Below, one piece after another: positions 52,287 to 60,357 of a stretch of DNA of 64,000 bases (within the stretch, counting starts at the first letter, position 1; each line of letters starts with the position of its first letter). The position numbers and the translations under genes were made by a program. Source of the DNA: Solirubrobacteraceae bacterium (GTDB taxonomy: Bacteria; Actinomycetota; Thermoleophilia; Solirubrobacterales; Solirubrobacteraceae); assembly GCA_023230855.1 (NCBI GenBank), contig JALNWQ010000010.1, positions 121,567 through 185,566 on the forward strand, read 5' to 3'. The notes beneath the pieces are model-generated. The model was given only the letters and a program-made list of their open reading frames with translations, was not told the DNA's origin and searched no databases.

Positions 52287-53846
52287 TCACCGCCCCTTCG
52301 GCGCGGCCTTCGTCGTCGGCGCCACCGGTCCGCTGCGCGTGAGCGCCGACACGAACGCCTCGAGCTGGTCGGCGGTCCAGCACTCGTGGACGTGGCAGTA
52401 CGGGGCGTAGTGGCTGATCACCGAGTCGCCGTAGTCCCAGTACAGGGCGGGCTCGGGGTTGAGCCAGAAGGTGCGACCGGCGCGGGCGGTGATCTGGGCG
52501 AACGCGCCGGCGGCCGGGTCGCGGCCGTTCGTCCGGGCGTCGCCCAGGACGATGACCGTCGCCCGCGGGTGCAGCTCGTCCTCGGTCTGCTCGAGGAACT
52601 CGCGCCACACCCGCCCGTAGTCGGTGTAGCCGCTGACGTCGGCGACCCCGGCGTCGCGGGCGATCGCGTCGGACACGTCGCGGAAGTCCCGCTCGCGCTC
52701 GAAGAGCTCGGTCACCTCGCTGATCCGCTCGACGAAGACGAACGACCGCATCTTGCGGAACGCGTCGTGCAGGGCGTGCATGACCGACAGGAAGAAGAGC
52801 GACGCGCTCGACACCGACGTCGACACGTCGCAGAGGACGAAGATCTCGGGTCGGCGGGGGCGCACCGGGCGCTCCTTCACGACGACCGGCACCCCGCCGG
52901 TCTGCAGCGATGCGCGGATCGTCGCGCGCACGTCGACCTGGGTCCGACGGCGCTGGCCGCGCAGCTCGTTGCCCTGCGTGTTGAGCCGGCGCTTGAGCTG
53001 CCGCACCACCCGGTGGACGTCGGCCAGGTCGCGGCCGGGGGCGTTGGGCAGCCCGCGGTCGAGCTGGTTCAGCGGCCGGGCGGGCGGCAGCTCGCCGACG
53101 CGCTGGATCCGGCGTCGCTCGAGCTCCTGGCGCAGCGCGCGCTCGAACTCCTGGATCCCCTCGCGCGGCAGGCCCTCGCGGCGCGGGTCGCCCTCGGGGG
53201 CGTCCGGGTCGGCGTACGGCTTGAGGTCGAGCGTGCGTCGGATCCGTTGCACGTCGACCCCGACGACCCCGGAGTCGTGGACGTGACCGACGACCCCGGC
53301 GATCGCGAGCGCCGCCAGGTCACCCATCCGGCCGTGGTCGCCGGCGGCGATCGCGCGGGCGATCGCGGCCCGCACCGCGTCGAGGTCCGGCTGGCCGTCG
53401 CCCCCGCCGTCGGCCTCCCCGCCCTGCCCGGCGCCGTCCCCGTCGCCCTGGCCGTCGTCGCCCTCGCCGGGTCGGGTGCGCTCCGACTGCTCGCGGGCGA
53501 GCCGGTCGTCGGTGGCGTCGTGGCGGATCGCCTCGAGCTCGGCGGCGCGGAAGAAGAACCGGTCGAAGACGAGCCGGAAGAGGTGCCGGTCCTCCGGGGA
53601 CTTCGCGAGCGTCGACGCGAGCGCCTCGCGGAAGACGTCGCGGTCCTTCCACTCCACCTGCGACAGCGCGGCGGTCGCGTCGAGCAGCTCGCTCGTGCCG
53701 ACCGCCATCCCCTCGCCGCGCAGCTCCTCGCAGAACTGCACGAGCCGTCCCGCCAGCCCGGTCCCCGCGACGTCCGATCCGCCGTGGATCGCCGCCTGAC
53801 GCAGCCGCCTGGGGTCGGGCCGGTCGCCGCGTCCGGGGGTGCCCAC
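52287..53846 (-). CDS. VWA-domain protein (CoxE-like)
   Basis: This 519-residue protein has a C-terminal von Willebrand A domain of the CoxE type, with MIDAS motif FVLCDVSTSVS and a later GDARTNGRDP loop. A long, acidic and glycine-rich middle segment (GDDGQGDGDGAGQGG near 135) and helical N-terminal region precede it. The start is GTG 53846, 4 bases after a GGAGGG Shine-Dalgarno sequence. It lies 16 bases after the MoxR-type ATPase gene; such pairs act as an assembly chaperone for a metal enzyme or other complex. No cox or mox genes are nearby, so the client is unknown. Confidence 0.85.
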   Translation of the reverse strand: MGTPGRGDRPDPRRLRQAAIHGGSDVAGTGLAGRLVQFCEELRGEGMAVGTSELLDATAALSQVEWKDRDVFREALASTLAKSPEDRHLFRLVFDRFFFRAAELEAIRHDATDDRLAREQSERTRPGEGDDGQGDGDGAGQGGEADGGGDGQPDLDAVRAAIARAIAAGDHGRMGDLAALAIAGVVGHVHDSGVVGVDVQRIRRTLDLKPYADPDAPEGDPRREGLPREGIQEFERALRQELERRRIQRVGELPPARPLNQLDRGLPNAPGRDLADVHRVVRQLKRRLNTQGNELRGQRRRTQVDVRATIRASLQTGGVPVVVKERPVRPRRPEIFVLCDVSTSVSSASLFFLSVMHALHDAFRKMRSFVFVERISEVTELFERERDFRDVSDAIARDAGVADVSGYTDYGRVWREFLEQTEDELHPRATVIVLGDARTNGRDPAAGAFAQITARAGRTFWLNPEPALYWDYGDSVISHYAPYCHVHECWTADQLEAFVSALTRSGPVAPTTKAAPKGR

Positions 53847-53862
53847 CGGTCCCTCCGGCCTC

Positions 53863-54768
53863 TCAGCCGCCGGCCGGGGCCGGCAGCCGCATGCCGACGC
53901 GCTCGGCGACGAGGTCGAGGTCGGTGCGGTGCTTCACGAGGATCGACAGCGTGTCGCGGAACGTCCGCTGGTCCAGGTCCTCCGCCCCGAGCAGCAGCAG
54001 CGCCCGCGCCCAGTCGATCGACTCCGCGATCGACGGTGGCTTCTTCAGGTCGAGCCCGCGGATCTCGGCGACGACCTCGACGAGTCGGCGCGCGATCGTC
54101 TCGCGCAGCTCGGGGGCGTGCTGGCGCACGATCTCCAGCTCGTGCTCCAGGCTCGGGTAGTCGAGCCACAGGTAGAGGCAGCGCCGCTTCAGCGCCTCGG
54201 TCAGCTCACGGGTGTTGTTCGACGTCAGCAGCACGATCGGCTGCGTCGTCGCCGCGATCCGGCCCAGCTCCGGGATCGTGATCTGGAAGTCCGACAGGAG
54301 CTCGAGGAGCATCGCCTCGAACTCCTGGTCGGTCTTGTCGATCTCGTCGATGAGCAGGACGACCGGGTCGGGGCTCGCGATCGCGCGCAGCAACGGCCGC
54401 TCCAGCAGGAACTCCTCGCCGAACACGTCGTCCTGCACCGCGTCCCAGCCCCCGGCGTCACCGGACGCGTTGCCCTCGGCCTGGATCCGCAGCAGCTGCT
54501 TGCGGTAGTTCCACTCGTACAGCGCCTTCGCCTCGTCCAGGCCCTCGTAGCACTGCAACCGCACGAGGTCGCGGCCCAACGTCTCCGCGAGCGCCTTCGC
54601 GAGCTGGGTCTTGCCGACCCCGGCCGGGCCCTCGACGAGCACCGGCTTGTCGAGGTGGATCGCCAGGTGCGACACCAACGCGGTCGTATCGCCCGGCAGG
54701 TACCCGGTCTGGCGCAGGCCCGCGGCGAGCTCGTCGACGGTGGAGGGAACGCTGGACACCCCGGTCAT
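53863..54768 (-). CDS. MoxR-family AAA+ ATPase
   Basis: This 301-residue ATPase has Walker A VLVEGPAGVGKTQLAKAL, Walker B VVLLIDEIDKTD, sensor 1 IVLLTSNNTREL and the arginine-finger-like LKRRCLYLW. LQCYEGLDEAKALYEWNY is typical of the MoxR subclass linked to CoxE-type VWA proteins. It would remodel or activate a client with the VWA protein as adaptor. No Shine-Dalgarno sequence and no clear leaderless box is seen before the ATG at 54768. Confidence 0.92.
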   Translation of the reverse strand: MTGVSSVPSTVDELAAGLRQTGYLPGDTTALVSHLAIHLDKPVLVEGPAGVGKTQLAKALAETLGRDLVRLQCYEGLDEAKALYEWNYRKQLLRIQAEGNASGDAGGWDAVQDDVFGEEFLLERPLLRAIASPDPVVLLIDEIDKTDQEFEAMLLELLSDFQITIPELGRIAATTQPIVLLTSNNTRELTEALKRRCLYLWLDYPSLEHELEIVRQHAPELRETIARRLVEVVAEIRGLDLKKPPSIAESIDWARALLLLGAEDLDQRTFRDTLSILVKHRTDLDLVAERVGMRLPAPAGG

Positions 54769-54936
54769 GTTACGGCGTGCCCCGCACCGGTCGGCCGGAC
54801 CGCGGGCCGGCCTGGACGGCGGGCGCGCGGCCGGGGCGCTCCGACCGACGTGCTCGGGGGCCGACGACGGGGCCGCGGGGCGGCGTCGGGTCGCCCGCGT
54901 CGGGTCGCGGGCCGGGCGCTGTGGGATGCTCCCGCG

Positions 54937-56247
54937 GTGCACGCCGGTCGCCTCGCGTCGTCGCCGGGCGTGGCCTGGACCGCCGTCGCGGTCGTCGTCG
55001 CCCTGGTGTCGCTGCCCTTCGGGCACGCGCTCGCGTTCGACCCGTCCGCGTGGATCGTGTGGGGTCGCGAGGTCTGGTCGCTCGATCTCGACACGAGCGC
55101 GGGACCGTCGTGGAAGCCGTTCCCGCTGCTCGTCACCGCGCCGGCCGCGGTCCTCGGCGATGGGGCGGCGACGGCGTGGCTCCTCGTGGCGCGCGCCGGG
55201 GCGGTGCTGGCGGTCGTCGGGGCGGCGAGGCTGGCGGCGACCGTCGGCGGCCGCCCCGGAGCGGCGTTGGCGGCGGTCCTCGTCGTGTCGTCCCCGTGGT
55301 GGCTGCTCAACGCCGCGTTGGGCAACGCCGACCCGATCCTCGCCGCGCTCGTCGTGTGGGCGGTGCTGGCCGCCGCGGGCGGCGACGTCCGCACGGCGTT
55401 CGTCCTCGGCGCGCTCGGCGCGTTGATCCGGCCCGAGGTGTGGCCGTTCCTCCTCGCCTGGGCGCTCGTGCAGCTGCGGCGGGGGACGCTGCGGCCGGGG
55501 CCGGCGGTCGTCGCCGGGGCCGTGGTCCTCGCCCTGTGGGTCGTGCCGGACCTTCTGGCGTCGGGCCTGGACTCCACCCGCGGCGCCACCGGGGAGGCGA
55601 GCGAGGGGTCGGCGAAGCACAGCGACGTGCCGTTCCTGACGGTCTGGGCGGACCTCGGACGAATCGGCGGCTGGACGACGCTCGTCGTGGCGGTCCTCGC
55701 GGTGGCCGTCGGCCCGTGGCGGGGAGGTCGTGGTCGGTGCGACCCGGCGTCGCCGGTGACGTGGCTCGGCCTCGCCCTGGCCTACACGCTGCTCGTGGCG
55801 GCGATGACGCAGTGGGGTGGGTTCGCCGGCAACCCGCGCTACCTCGTGCCCGGCCTGGGCCTGCTCGCGGCCGCGGCGGGCGCGGTCGCGGCGCGCGGTC
55901 CGGTCCGGCCCGGCGTGCCGCGCGCGCTGGTCGTGTCGGCGATCGCGGCCGTCGCGGTGGCGACGGGGTGGTCGGACCTGCGCGAGCAGGGGCGCACCGT
56001 CGACGAGCGCGTCGCGGTGCGCGACGGGCTGCGGCGGGCGATCGACGACGCCGGCGGGCGGGAGCGGCTGGCCGCCTGCGGGCCGGTGCGCTCGGGTCCC
56101 GGGCTCCGGACCCTCGTCGCCGAGACGCTGCGCCAGTCGGTGACCGACGCGGCCCGGCGGCCCGTCCCGGGAGCGGCCGGCGTCGTTCCGGGCGACGCCC
56201 CCGGCGCCTGGACCGTCGTGCGGGGCGCCTGCCCGGACGGACGGTGA
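54937..56247 (+). CDS. Polytopic membrane protein, GT-C glycosyltransferase-like
   Basis: This 436-residue GTG-started protein has about nine to ten membrane helices and an early extracytoplasmic loop (FDPSAWIVWGREVWSLDLDTS) with acidic residues, like the first loop of GT-C mannosyl- or arabinosyltransferases (family 39/87-like). WSDLREQGRTVDERVAVRDGLRRAI begins an extracytoplasmic C-terminal domain. A GATGCT hexamer ends 6 bases before the GTG. Sugar donor and acceptor unknown. Confidence 0.6.
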   Translation: MHAGRLASSPGVAWTAVAVVVALVSLPFGHALAFDPSAWIVWGREVWSLDLDTSAGPSWKPFPLLVTAPAAVLGDGAATAWLLVARAGAVLAVVGAARLAATVGGRPGAALAAVLVVSSPWWLLNAALGNADPILAALVVWAVLAAAGGDVRTAFVLGALGALIRPEVWPFLLAWALVQLRRGTLRPGPAVVAGAVVLALWVVPDLLASGLDSTRGATGEASEGSAKHSDVPFLTVWADLGRIGGWTTLVVAVLAVAVGPWRGGRGRCDPASPVTWLGLALAYTLLVAAMTQWGGFAGNPRYLVPGLGLLAAAAGAVAARGPVRPGVPRALVVSAIAAVAVATGWSDLREQGRTVDERVAVRDGLRRAIDDAGGRERLAACGPVRSGPGLRTLVAETLRQSVTDAARRPVPGAAGVVPGDAPGAWTVVRGACPDGR

Positions 56248-56364
56248 CCGGGCGCCGCCGGTGGTCGCCCGACCGGCGTCGGCCCCCGACCGCGGCGACG
56301 CCGACGACCGCGCGGTCGGGCCGTGACCGTGCCGGGCGCCCACCGGGTGTGGGACCCTCCCCGC

Positions 56365-56787
56365 GTGCCCGTCGGTCCCAGCCTTCCCGCCGCGTCGGGT
56401 CCCCATGTCGTCGAGGCGGCCGTCGGCCTGACGGCCGGACCGCTCGCCGCCACCGGCCCGTGGGCCCCGGTCGCGGTGGTGTCGGCGTCGCTCGTCGTGA
56501 CGTTCATGGCGCTCGGGATCGTCGTCGCGCTCCTCGGCCACCTCTCGGGCATCCGCGGGCTCACCGTCGGCGGCATCCTCGTCGTGTTCGCCGCGACGCT
56601 CGGCATGATCGCGGGCGGCTACGACGCGTGGCGCTCGTCCCCGTCCCCGGCGCCGGACGTGCTGCGGCCGGACTCCACGGGGTTCGGGCCGGACGAGTCG
56701 ATCGGGGACGCCCGCCGGCGGGCCGACCAGGAGCGGCGGCGCACGGCGACGACGCGGTCGACGGAACGCGCGCCGGAGGCGCCATAG
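56365..56787 (+). CDS. Two-helix membrane protein of unknown function
   Basis: This 140-residue protein has two membrane helices (VAVVSASLVVTFMALGIVVALLGHL and LTVGGILVVFAATLGMIAGGY) and an Arg/Asp-rich cytoplasmic tail. The GTG at 56365 is preferred to GTG 56323, because GACCCT ends 6 bases before it. It converges on the next gene across a strong hairpin. No family recognised. Confidence 0.55.
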   Translation: MPVGPSLPAASGPHVVEAAVGLTAGPLAATGPWAPVAVVSASLVVTFMALGIVVALLGHLSGIRGLTVGGILVVFAATLGMIAGGYDAWRSSPSPAPDVLRPDSTGFGPDESIGDARRRADQERRRTATTRSTERAPEAP

Positions 56788-56803
56788 CCCCGGACGCGCC
56801 GTG

Positions 56804-56824
56804 GCCCGCCCGACCGGGGCGGGC
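56804..56824. terminator. Bidirectional terminator hairpin
   Basis: Eight-base perfect arms GCCCGCCC / GGGCGGGC with loop GACCG between two convergent stop codons. Confidence 0.65.
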
Positions 56825-56829
56825 GTCGG

Positions 56830-58539
56830 TCAGTCCCGCCGGCGTCGCGGACGGCGGTCGTCGTCGTGCGGCGGCGGGGGCGGCGGAGGGACCTCGCGCG
56901 GCCGGCCGTCGGGGGCCCGCGGGGCGTCCCGGTCGGTGCGGGTCGGCGGGAGGTCGCGGTCGTCCCAGCCGGCGGCGTCCCAGTCCGCGGGGTCGCGTCG
57001 GCGGTCGGAGCGTCGGCCGCGCGGGGTCGCGTCGGCCGGGTCGTCGTACCGCGGCCGGCGGTCGTCGTAGCGGGGCGGGGCGGGCGCGTCGTACCCGCGC
57101 GAGCGGTCGTCGCGCCGCCGGGGCCGGGGCTCGTCGGCGTACCGTGGGTCGTCGTGGCGGCGCGGCGGGTCGTCGCGGTAGCGGTCGTCCGGCGGGAGCG
57201 GCCGGTCGTCGTACCGCGGGGCGTATCGGTCGTGGTCGCCGGTCCGGGGCCGGTCGTCCCGGTACGGCGGGTCGTCCGCGTACCGCGGCCGTCGGTCGAC
57301 CTCGTCGTCGTAGCGGGGCGGGCGGTCGTAGGGATCGGTGCGCCGTGCGGGGGGCACGTCGTGGTGGCGCGACGGCTCGTCGCGGTAGGGCGGCGGCGGG
57401 ACGTCGTGGCGGTCGTCGTACCGCGCCGGCGGCGCGTCGCGGTACGGGTCGTCGCGGTAGGCGCGCGACGGGGCGTCGTGGCGTCGGTCGTCCGGATGGG
57501 GACCGCGATCGTCACGCGGGTCGTAGCGGGGAGCGTCGTCGTGCGCCCGCGGCCGGGGGTCGCGGTACGGCGGCTCGGGGACGCGGTCGTCGTGCCGGGT
57601 CGGGGGAGCGTCGCGATAGGGGTCGTCGTGCCGGGTCGGCGGGTCGTCGTACCGCGGTGGCGGGACGTCGTGCCGGCCCGACGGTGCGTCGGCGTACCCC
57701 GGCCGCGGATCGTGTCGGGACGGGGCTCCCGGCCCGTCGTGGCGACCGTGGTCGTCGTACCGGGTCGGCGGATCGTCGCGGTAGGGGTCGTCGTGCCGCA
57801 GCGCCGGGTCGTCGGCGGCCCGGGGCCGCCCGCCGTCGGGCGGTCCCGGGTGCGTGCGGTCGTCGTACCGGTGCGATCCGGTGTCCGACCACGCCCCGGA
57901 CCCGTCCGGCGCCGGACGGGGGCCTTCGGCGTCGTCGTACGGCGGCCGGTCGTCGCGCGTCCGCCGGGCGGCGCGCGGGTCCACGACGGTCGACGGGTCG
58001 ACGACCGGCGCGTCGTCGGCGGTCCGTCGCCCGCGCCCGCGCCCGCGTCGCAGCGGCTTGCCCTGCAGGTCGGCCAGGCCGGCCGCGCCCAGGAGCGCGA
58101 CGACGCCGACGGTGGCGAACAGCCCCCACGTCGGGGCGATCGCGGCGGCGACGCCCTCGGCGCTCTTCGCCTTCGGCCCGTCGAAGATCCGGAACACGAG
58201 CAGCGCGCCCGCCCACCCCGCGGCGCCGACGACGAGCTTGCCGTCGGCCACCGGCAGGCTGAACCGCCGCTCCGTCGCGCGGCCCCAGATGAGCGTCAGG
58301 ACCGCGACGGCGACGAGCAGGACCGACGCCTCGATGAACGAGAACGCGCCGAACCCCGACATCGTGCTGCCGACGGCGTCGGCGCCGGGCGCGACCCGCT
58401 CCACCGAGTACCACGGCAGGAACAGGGTGAGGAACACCGCCGCGGCCGCGATCGCGATCCGCTTCTGGTGGCCTCCCAGGCCGCGCCAGCCCTCCCACGC
58501 GCTCGGGCGCGGGGGCGTCGTCTGCTCGGGTGCGCTCAC
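56830..58539 (-). CDS. Membrane protein with a giant Arg-Asp-Tyr-Pro-rich disordered tail
   Basis: This 569-residue protein begins with GTG 58539 (VSAPEQTTPP); frames upstream are not coding-like. Four membrane helices (about 28-170, for example IAAAAVFLTLFLPWYSVERV) are followed by about 380 residues made almost only of Arg, Asp, Tyr, Pro and His in degenerate repeats such as RYDDPPTRHDDPYRDAPP. It ends in a poly-Pro and poly-Arg/Asp motif (PPPPPPPHDDDRRPRRRRD). Charge is balanced and Tyr is regularly spaced, typical of a phase-separating or adhesive tail. No known family. Confidence 0.6.
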   Translation of the reverse strand: MSAPEQTTPPRPSAWEGWRGLGGHQKRIAIAAAAVFLTLFLPWYSVERVAPGADAVGSTMSGFGAFSFIEASVLLVAVAVLTLIWGRATERRFSLPVADGKLVVGAAGWAGALLVFRIFDGPKAKSAEGVAAAIAPTWGLFATVGVVALLGAAGLADLQGKPLRRGRGRGRRTADDAPVVDPSTVVDPRAARRTRDDRPPYDDAEGPRPAPDGSGAWSDTGSHRYDDRTHPGPPDGGRPRAADDPALRHDDPYRDDPPTRYDDHGRHDGPGAPSRHDPRPGYADAPSGRHDVPPPRYDDPPTRHDDPYRDAPPTRHDDRVPEPPYRDPRPRAHDDAPRYDPRDDRGPHPDDRRHDAPSRAYRDDPYRDAPPARYDDRHDVPPPPYRDEPSRHHDVPPARRTDPYDRPPRYDDEVDRRPRYADDPPYRDDRPRTGDHDRYAPRYDDRPLPPDDRYRDDPPRRHDDPRYADEPRPRRRDDRSRGYDAPAPPRYDDRRPRYDDPADATPRGRRSDRRRDPADWDAAGWDDRDLPPTRTDRDAPRAPDGRPREVPPPPPPPHDDDRRPRRRRD

Positions 58540-58657
58540 GTCCCCCCAAGCCTGCCAGACCCCACGGCGTCGCGCGGGGATCGGCCGCCGTGCGCCGGGG
58601 GCGGCGCGGCCCGCCCCGGCCCCCGGTGGGGCGACCGGCGCCCGCCGGGGTCGCCGG

Positions 58658-59101
58658 TCAGCCGATCGGGATGTCCTGGACCGTGCCGCCCGGCTCTTCC
58701 GGACGACGTGCGGATCCGCGATCCGGATCCCGGTCGTCGGGCGCGACGGCGGGGTCGCCCGACCCCTCGAGCCGCTCGATCCACCAGTCGATGAGCGCCC
58801 GCGCGAGCGCGAGGAGGTTGTGGAGGAGCTGCGCGACCTGCGCACGCAGGTCGTCGGGCACGACCTCGCGGAGCGTCCGGACGACCTGGACGACGGCGTG
58901 CACCTCGTCGATCCGCTCCCGTCGCTCCTCCGCCGTCGACCAGCCCGGGGGCGCGGCCCCCTCGTCGGTCGCCGCGGCGCGGGCCTCCTCGGCCTGCTCG
59001 CGCACGCGCCGTGCGGCGTCCTGGGCGTCGTGGAGGAGCGCCCGCAGCTCGGCCATCGGCGCGGGGCCGTCGTCCGGGCGGTCGGGGGCGTCGTCGCTCA
59101 T
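58658..59101 (-). CDS. Coiled-coil/helical protein coupled to the ArsA-like ATPase
   Basis: This 147-residue protein is mainly charged helix (ELRALLHDAQDAARRVREQAEEARAAATDE), probably a coiled coil, with an amphipathic or membrane-associated stretch AQLLHNLLALARALIDWWIERL near the C-terminus. The ATG overlaps the ArsA-like stop (ATGA), so the two are co-translated and may act together. No family recognised. Confidence 0.65.
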   Translation of the reverse strand: MSDDAPDRPDDGPAPMAELRALLHDAQDAARRVREQAEEARAAATDEGAAPPGWSTAEERRERIDEVHAVVQVVRTLREVVPDDLRAQVAQLLHNLLALARALIDWWIERLEGSGDPAVAPDDRDPDRGSARRPEEPGGTVQDIPIG

Positions 59102-60315
59102 CGTGCGGGGGCGTCGGTCGGCGTGGCGTCGACCGTCGCGTCGTCCGTCGGCGCGCCCAGCGTCACGGTCAGCGTGCCGTCCTGGAGCCGCGCTCCGGTC
59201 GCACGATAGTGGGCCACCGTCGCCGGCAGGTGGATCGAGCGACGGCGGCCGTCGACCTCGACGACGAGGTCGTCGCCGCTGCGGCGCAGGGCGACGTCGT
59301 CCCGGTCGGCGAGCGGCAGCGCGATCCGCACCGTCACGACGTCGCCGTCGACGACGAGCTCGCGCGACGGCCCGTCGTGGAGCCGAGCCGCGGGGTCGAG
59401 CCCGTCGAACAGCGCGTCGGCCAGGTGGTCGAGCGGCTCGTCGCCGAGGATCTCGCGGGCGAAGTACGGGGCCCGCAGCACCGGCAGGGGCGCGAACGCG
59501 GCCTCGATCTCGTCGAGGTGCTCGGCCTGCCGCGCCCGCCAGTCGGCGAAGTACGCCCCGACGTCGGCGGGGAAGAGCCGGTTGACGACCACCGCGTCGG
59601 TCGCGATCCCGTAGAGCGACAGGTACGTGTAGGTGCGGCGGGTCTCGTCGATGACGACCCGGTCGGCGGTCGTGACGAGCCGCACCGTGACCGCGTCGTG
59701 GTCGGTGACGAGCCCGCGCAGCCGCAGGAGGCTCGCCATCACGGCGTTGATCTCGGCGACCGCGTCGACGTCCGGCAGTCCGACCCCGAGCATCGCCCGG
59801 GCGAGCGGCCGGGCGGTGGCCAGCAGCTGCTCCTGGCGGGGCACGACGCGGTCGAGCCACCATCGGGCGACGTCGGGGAACGCGAGCAACCGCAGGGTCT
59901 CGCCGGTCGGCGCGCAGTCGACGACGATGACGTCGTGGTCGCCGGCCTCCCGCAGCTCGGCGATCCGCAGCAGGCTCAGCAGCTCCTCGGCCCCCGGCGG
60001 CACGGTGAGCTCGAGCGCCGAGATCCCGTCGACGCCCCGCGCGACGAGCGAGCGGGACGCCCAGTCCCGCACCGCGCCCCAGTGACGGCCCAGCTCGGCG
60101 GCCCCGTCGATCTGCAGCGCGTCCAACCGGTCGTCGAGCCGGGTGACGTCCGACCCGACCGGTCGACCGAGCACGTCCGCGAGGCTGTGCGCGGGATCGG
60201 TCGACGCGACGAGCACCCGTCCCCCGTCGGCGGCGATCCGACGGGCGGTGGCGGCGGCGACCGAGGTCTTCCCGACGCCGCCCTTGCCGGTGTACAGGAC
60301 GATCCGGGGAGCCAT
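59098..60315 (-). CDS. ArsA/Get3-type ATPase with C-terminal HSP20-like domain
   Basis: This 405-residue protein starts with a deviant Walker A, YTGKGGVGKTSVAAATA, then DPAHSLADVLG (Switch I) and VVDCAPTGETLRLL (Switch II), the signature of Get3/ArsA ATPases. The last about 80 residues (VVTVRIALPLADRDDVALRR, DDLVVEVDGRRRSIHLPA) form an alpha-crystallin-like HSP20 domain seen in some bacterial ArsA proteins. Lack of an arsB or arsR gene argues against arsenite export and for a tail-anchored or membrane-protein-handling role. TACACT ends 8 bases before the ATG. Confidence 0.88.
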   Translation of the reverse strand: MAPRIVLYTGKGGVGKTSVAAATARRIAADGGRVLVASTDPAHSLADVLGRPVGSDVTRLDDRLDALQIDGAAELGRHWGAVRDWASRSLVARGVDGISALELTVPPGAEELLSLLRIAELREAGDHDVIVVDCAPTGETLRLLAFPDVARWWLDRVVPRQEQLLATARPLARAMLGVGLPDVDAVAEINAVMASLLRLRGLVTDHDAVTVRLVTTADRVVIDETRRTYTYLSLYGIATDAVVVNRLFPADVGAYFADWRARQAEHLDEIEAAFAPLPVLRAPYFAREILGDEPLDHLADALFDGLDPAARLHDGPSRELVVDGDVVTVRIALPLADRDDVALRRSGDDLVVEVDGRRRSIHLPATVAHYRATGARLQDGTLTVTLGAPTDDATVDATPTDAPAR

Positions 60316-60323
60316 CCGGGGCG

Positions 60324-60329
60324 AGTGTA
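60324..60329 (-). promoter_or_regulatory. -10 box (TACACT) of the leaderless ArsA-like operon
   Basis: TACACT on the minus strand ends 8 bases before the ATG at 60315. Confidence 0.5.
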
Positions 60330-60357
60330 GACCCGCCCCGCCCGGCTCACCCGCCGG

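Noticed and set aside
56830..57990. CRISPR-like or tandem repeat array
   Set aside because: The short CGTCGT-rich repeats are irregular, without constant spacers, and encode a repetitive Arg-Asp-Tyr-Pro tail in one open frame.
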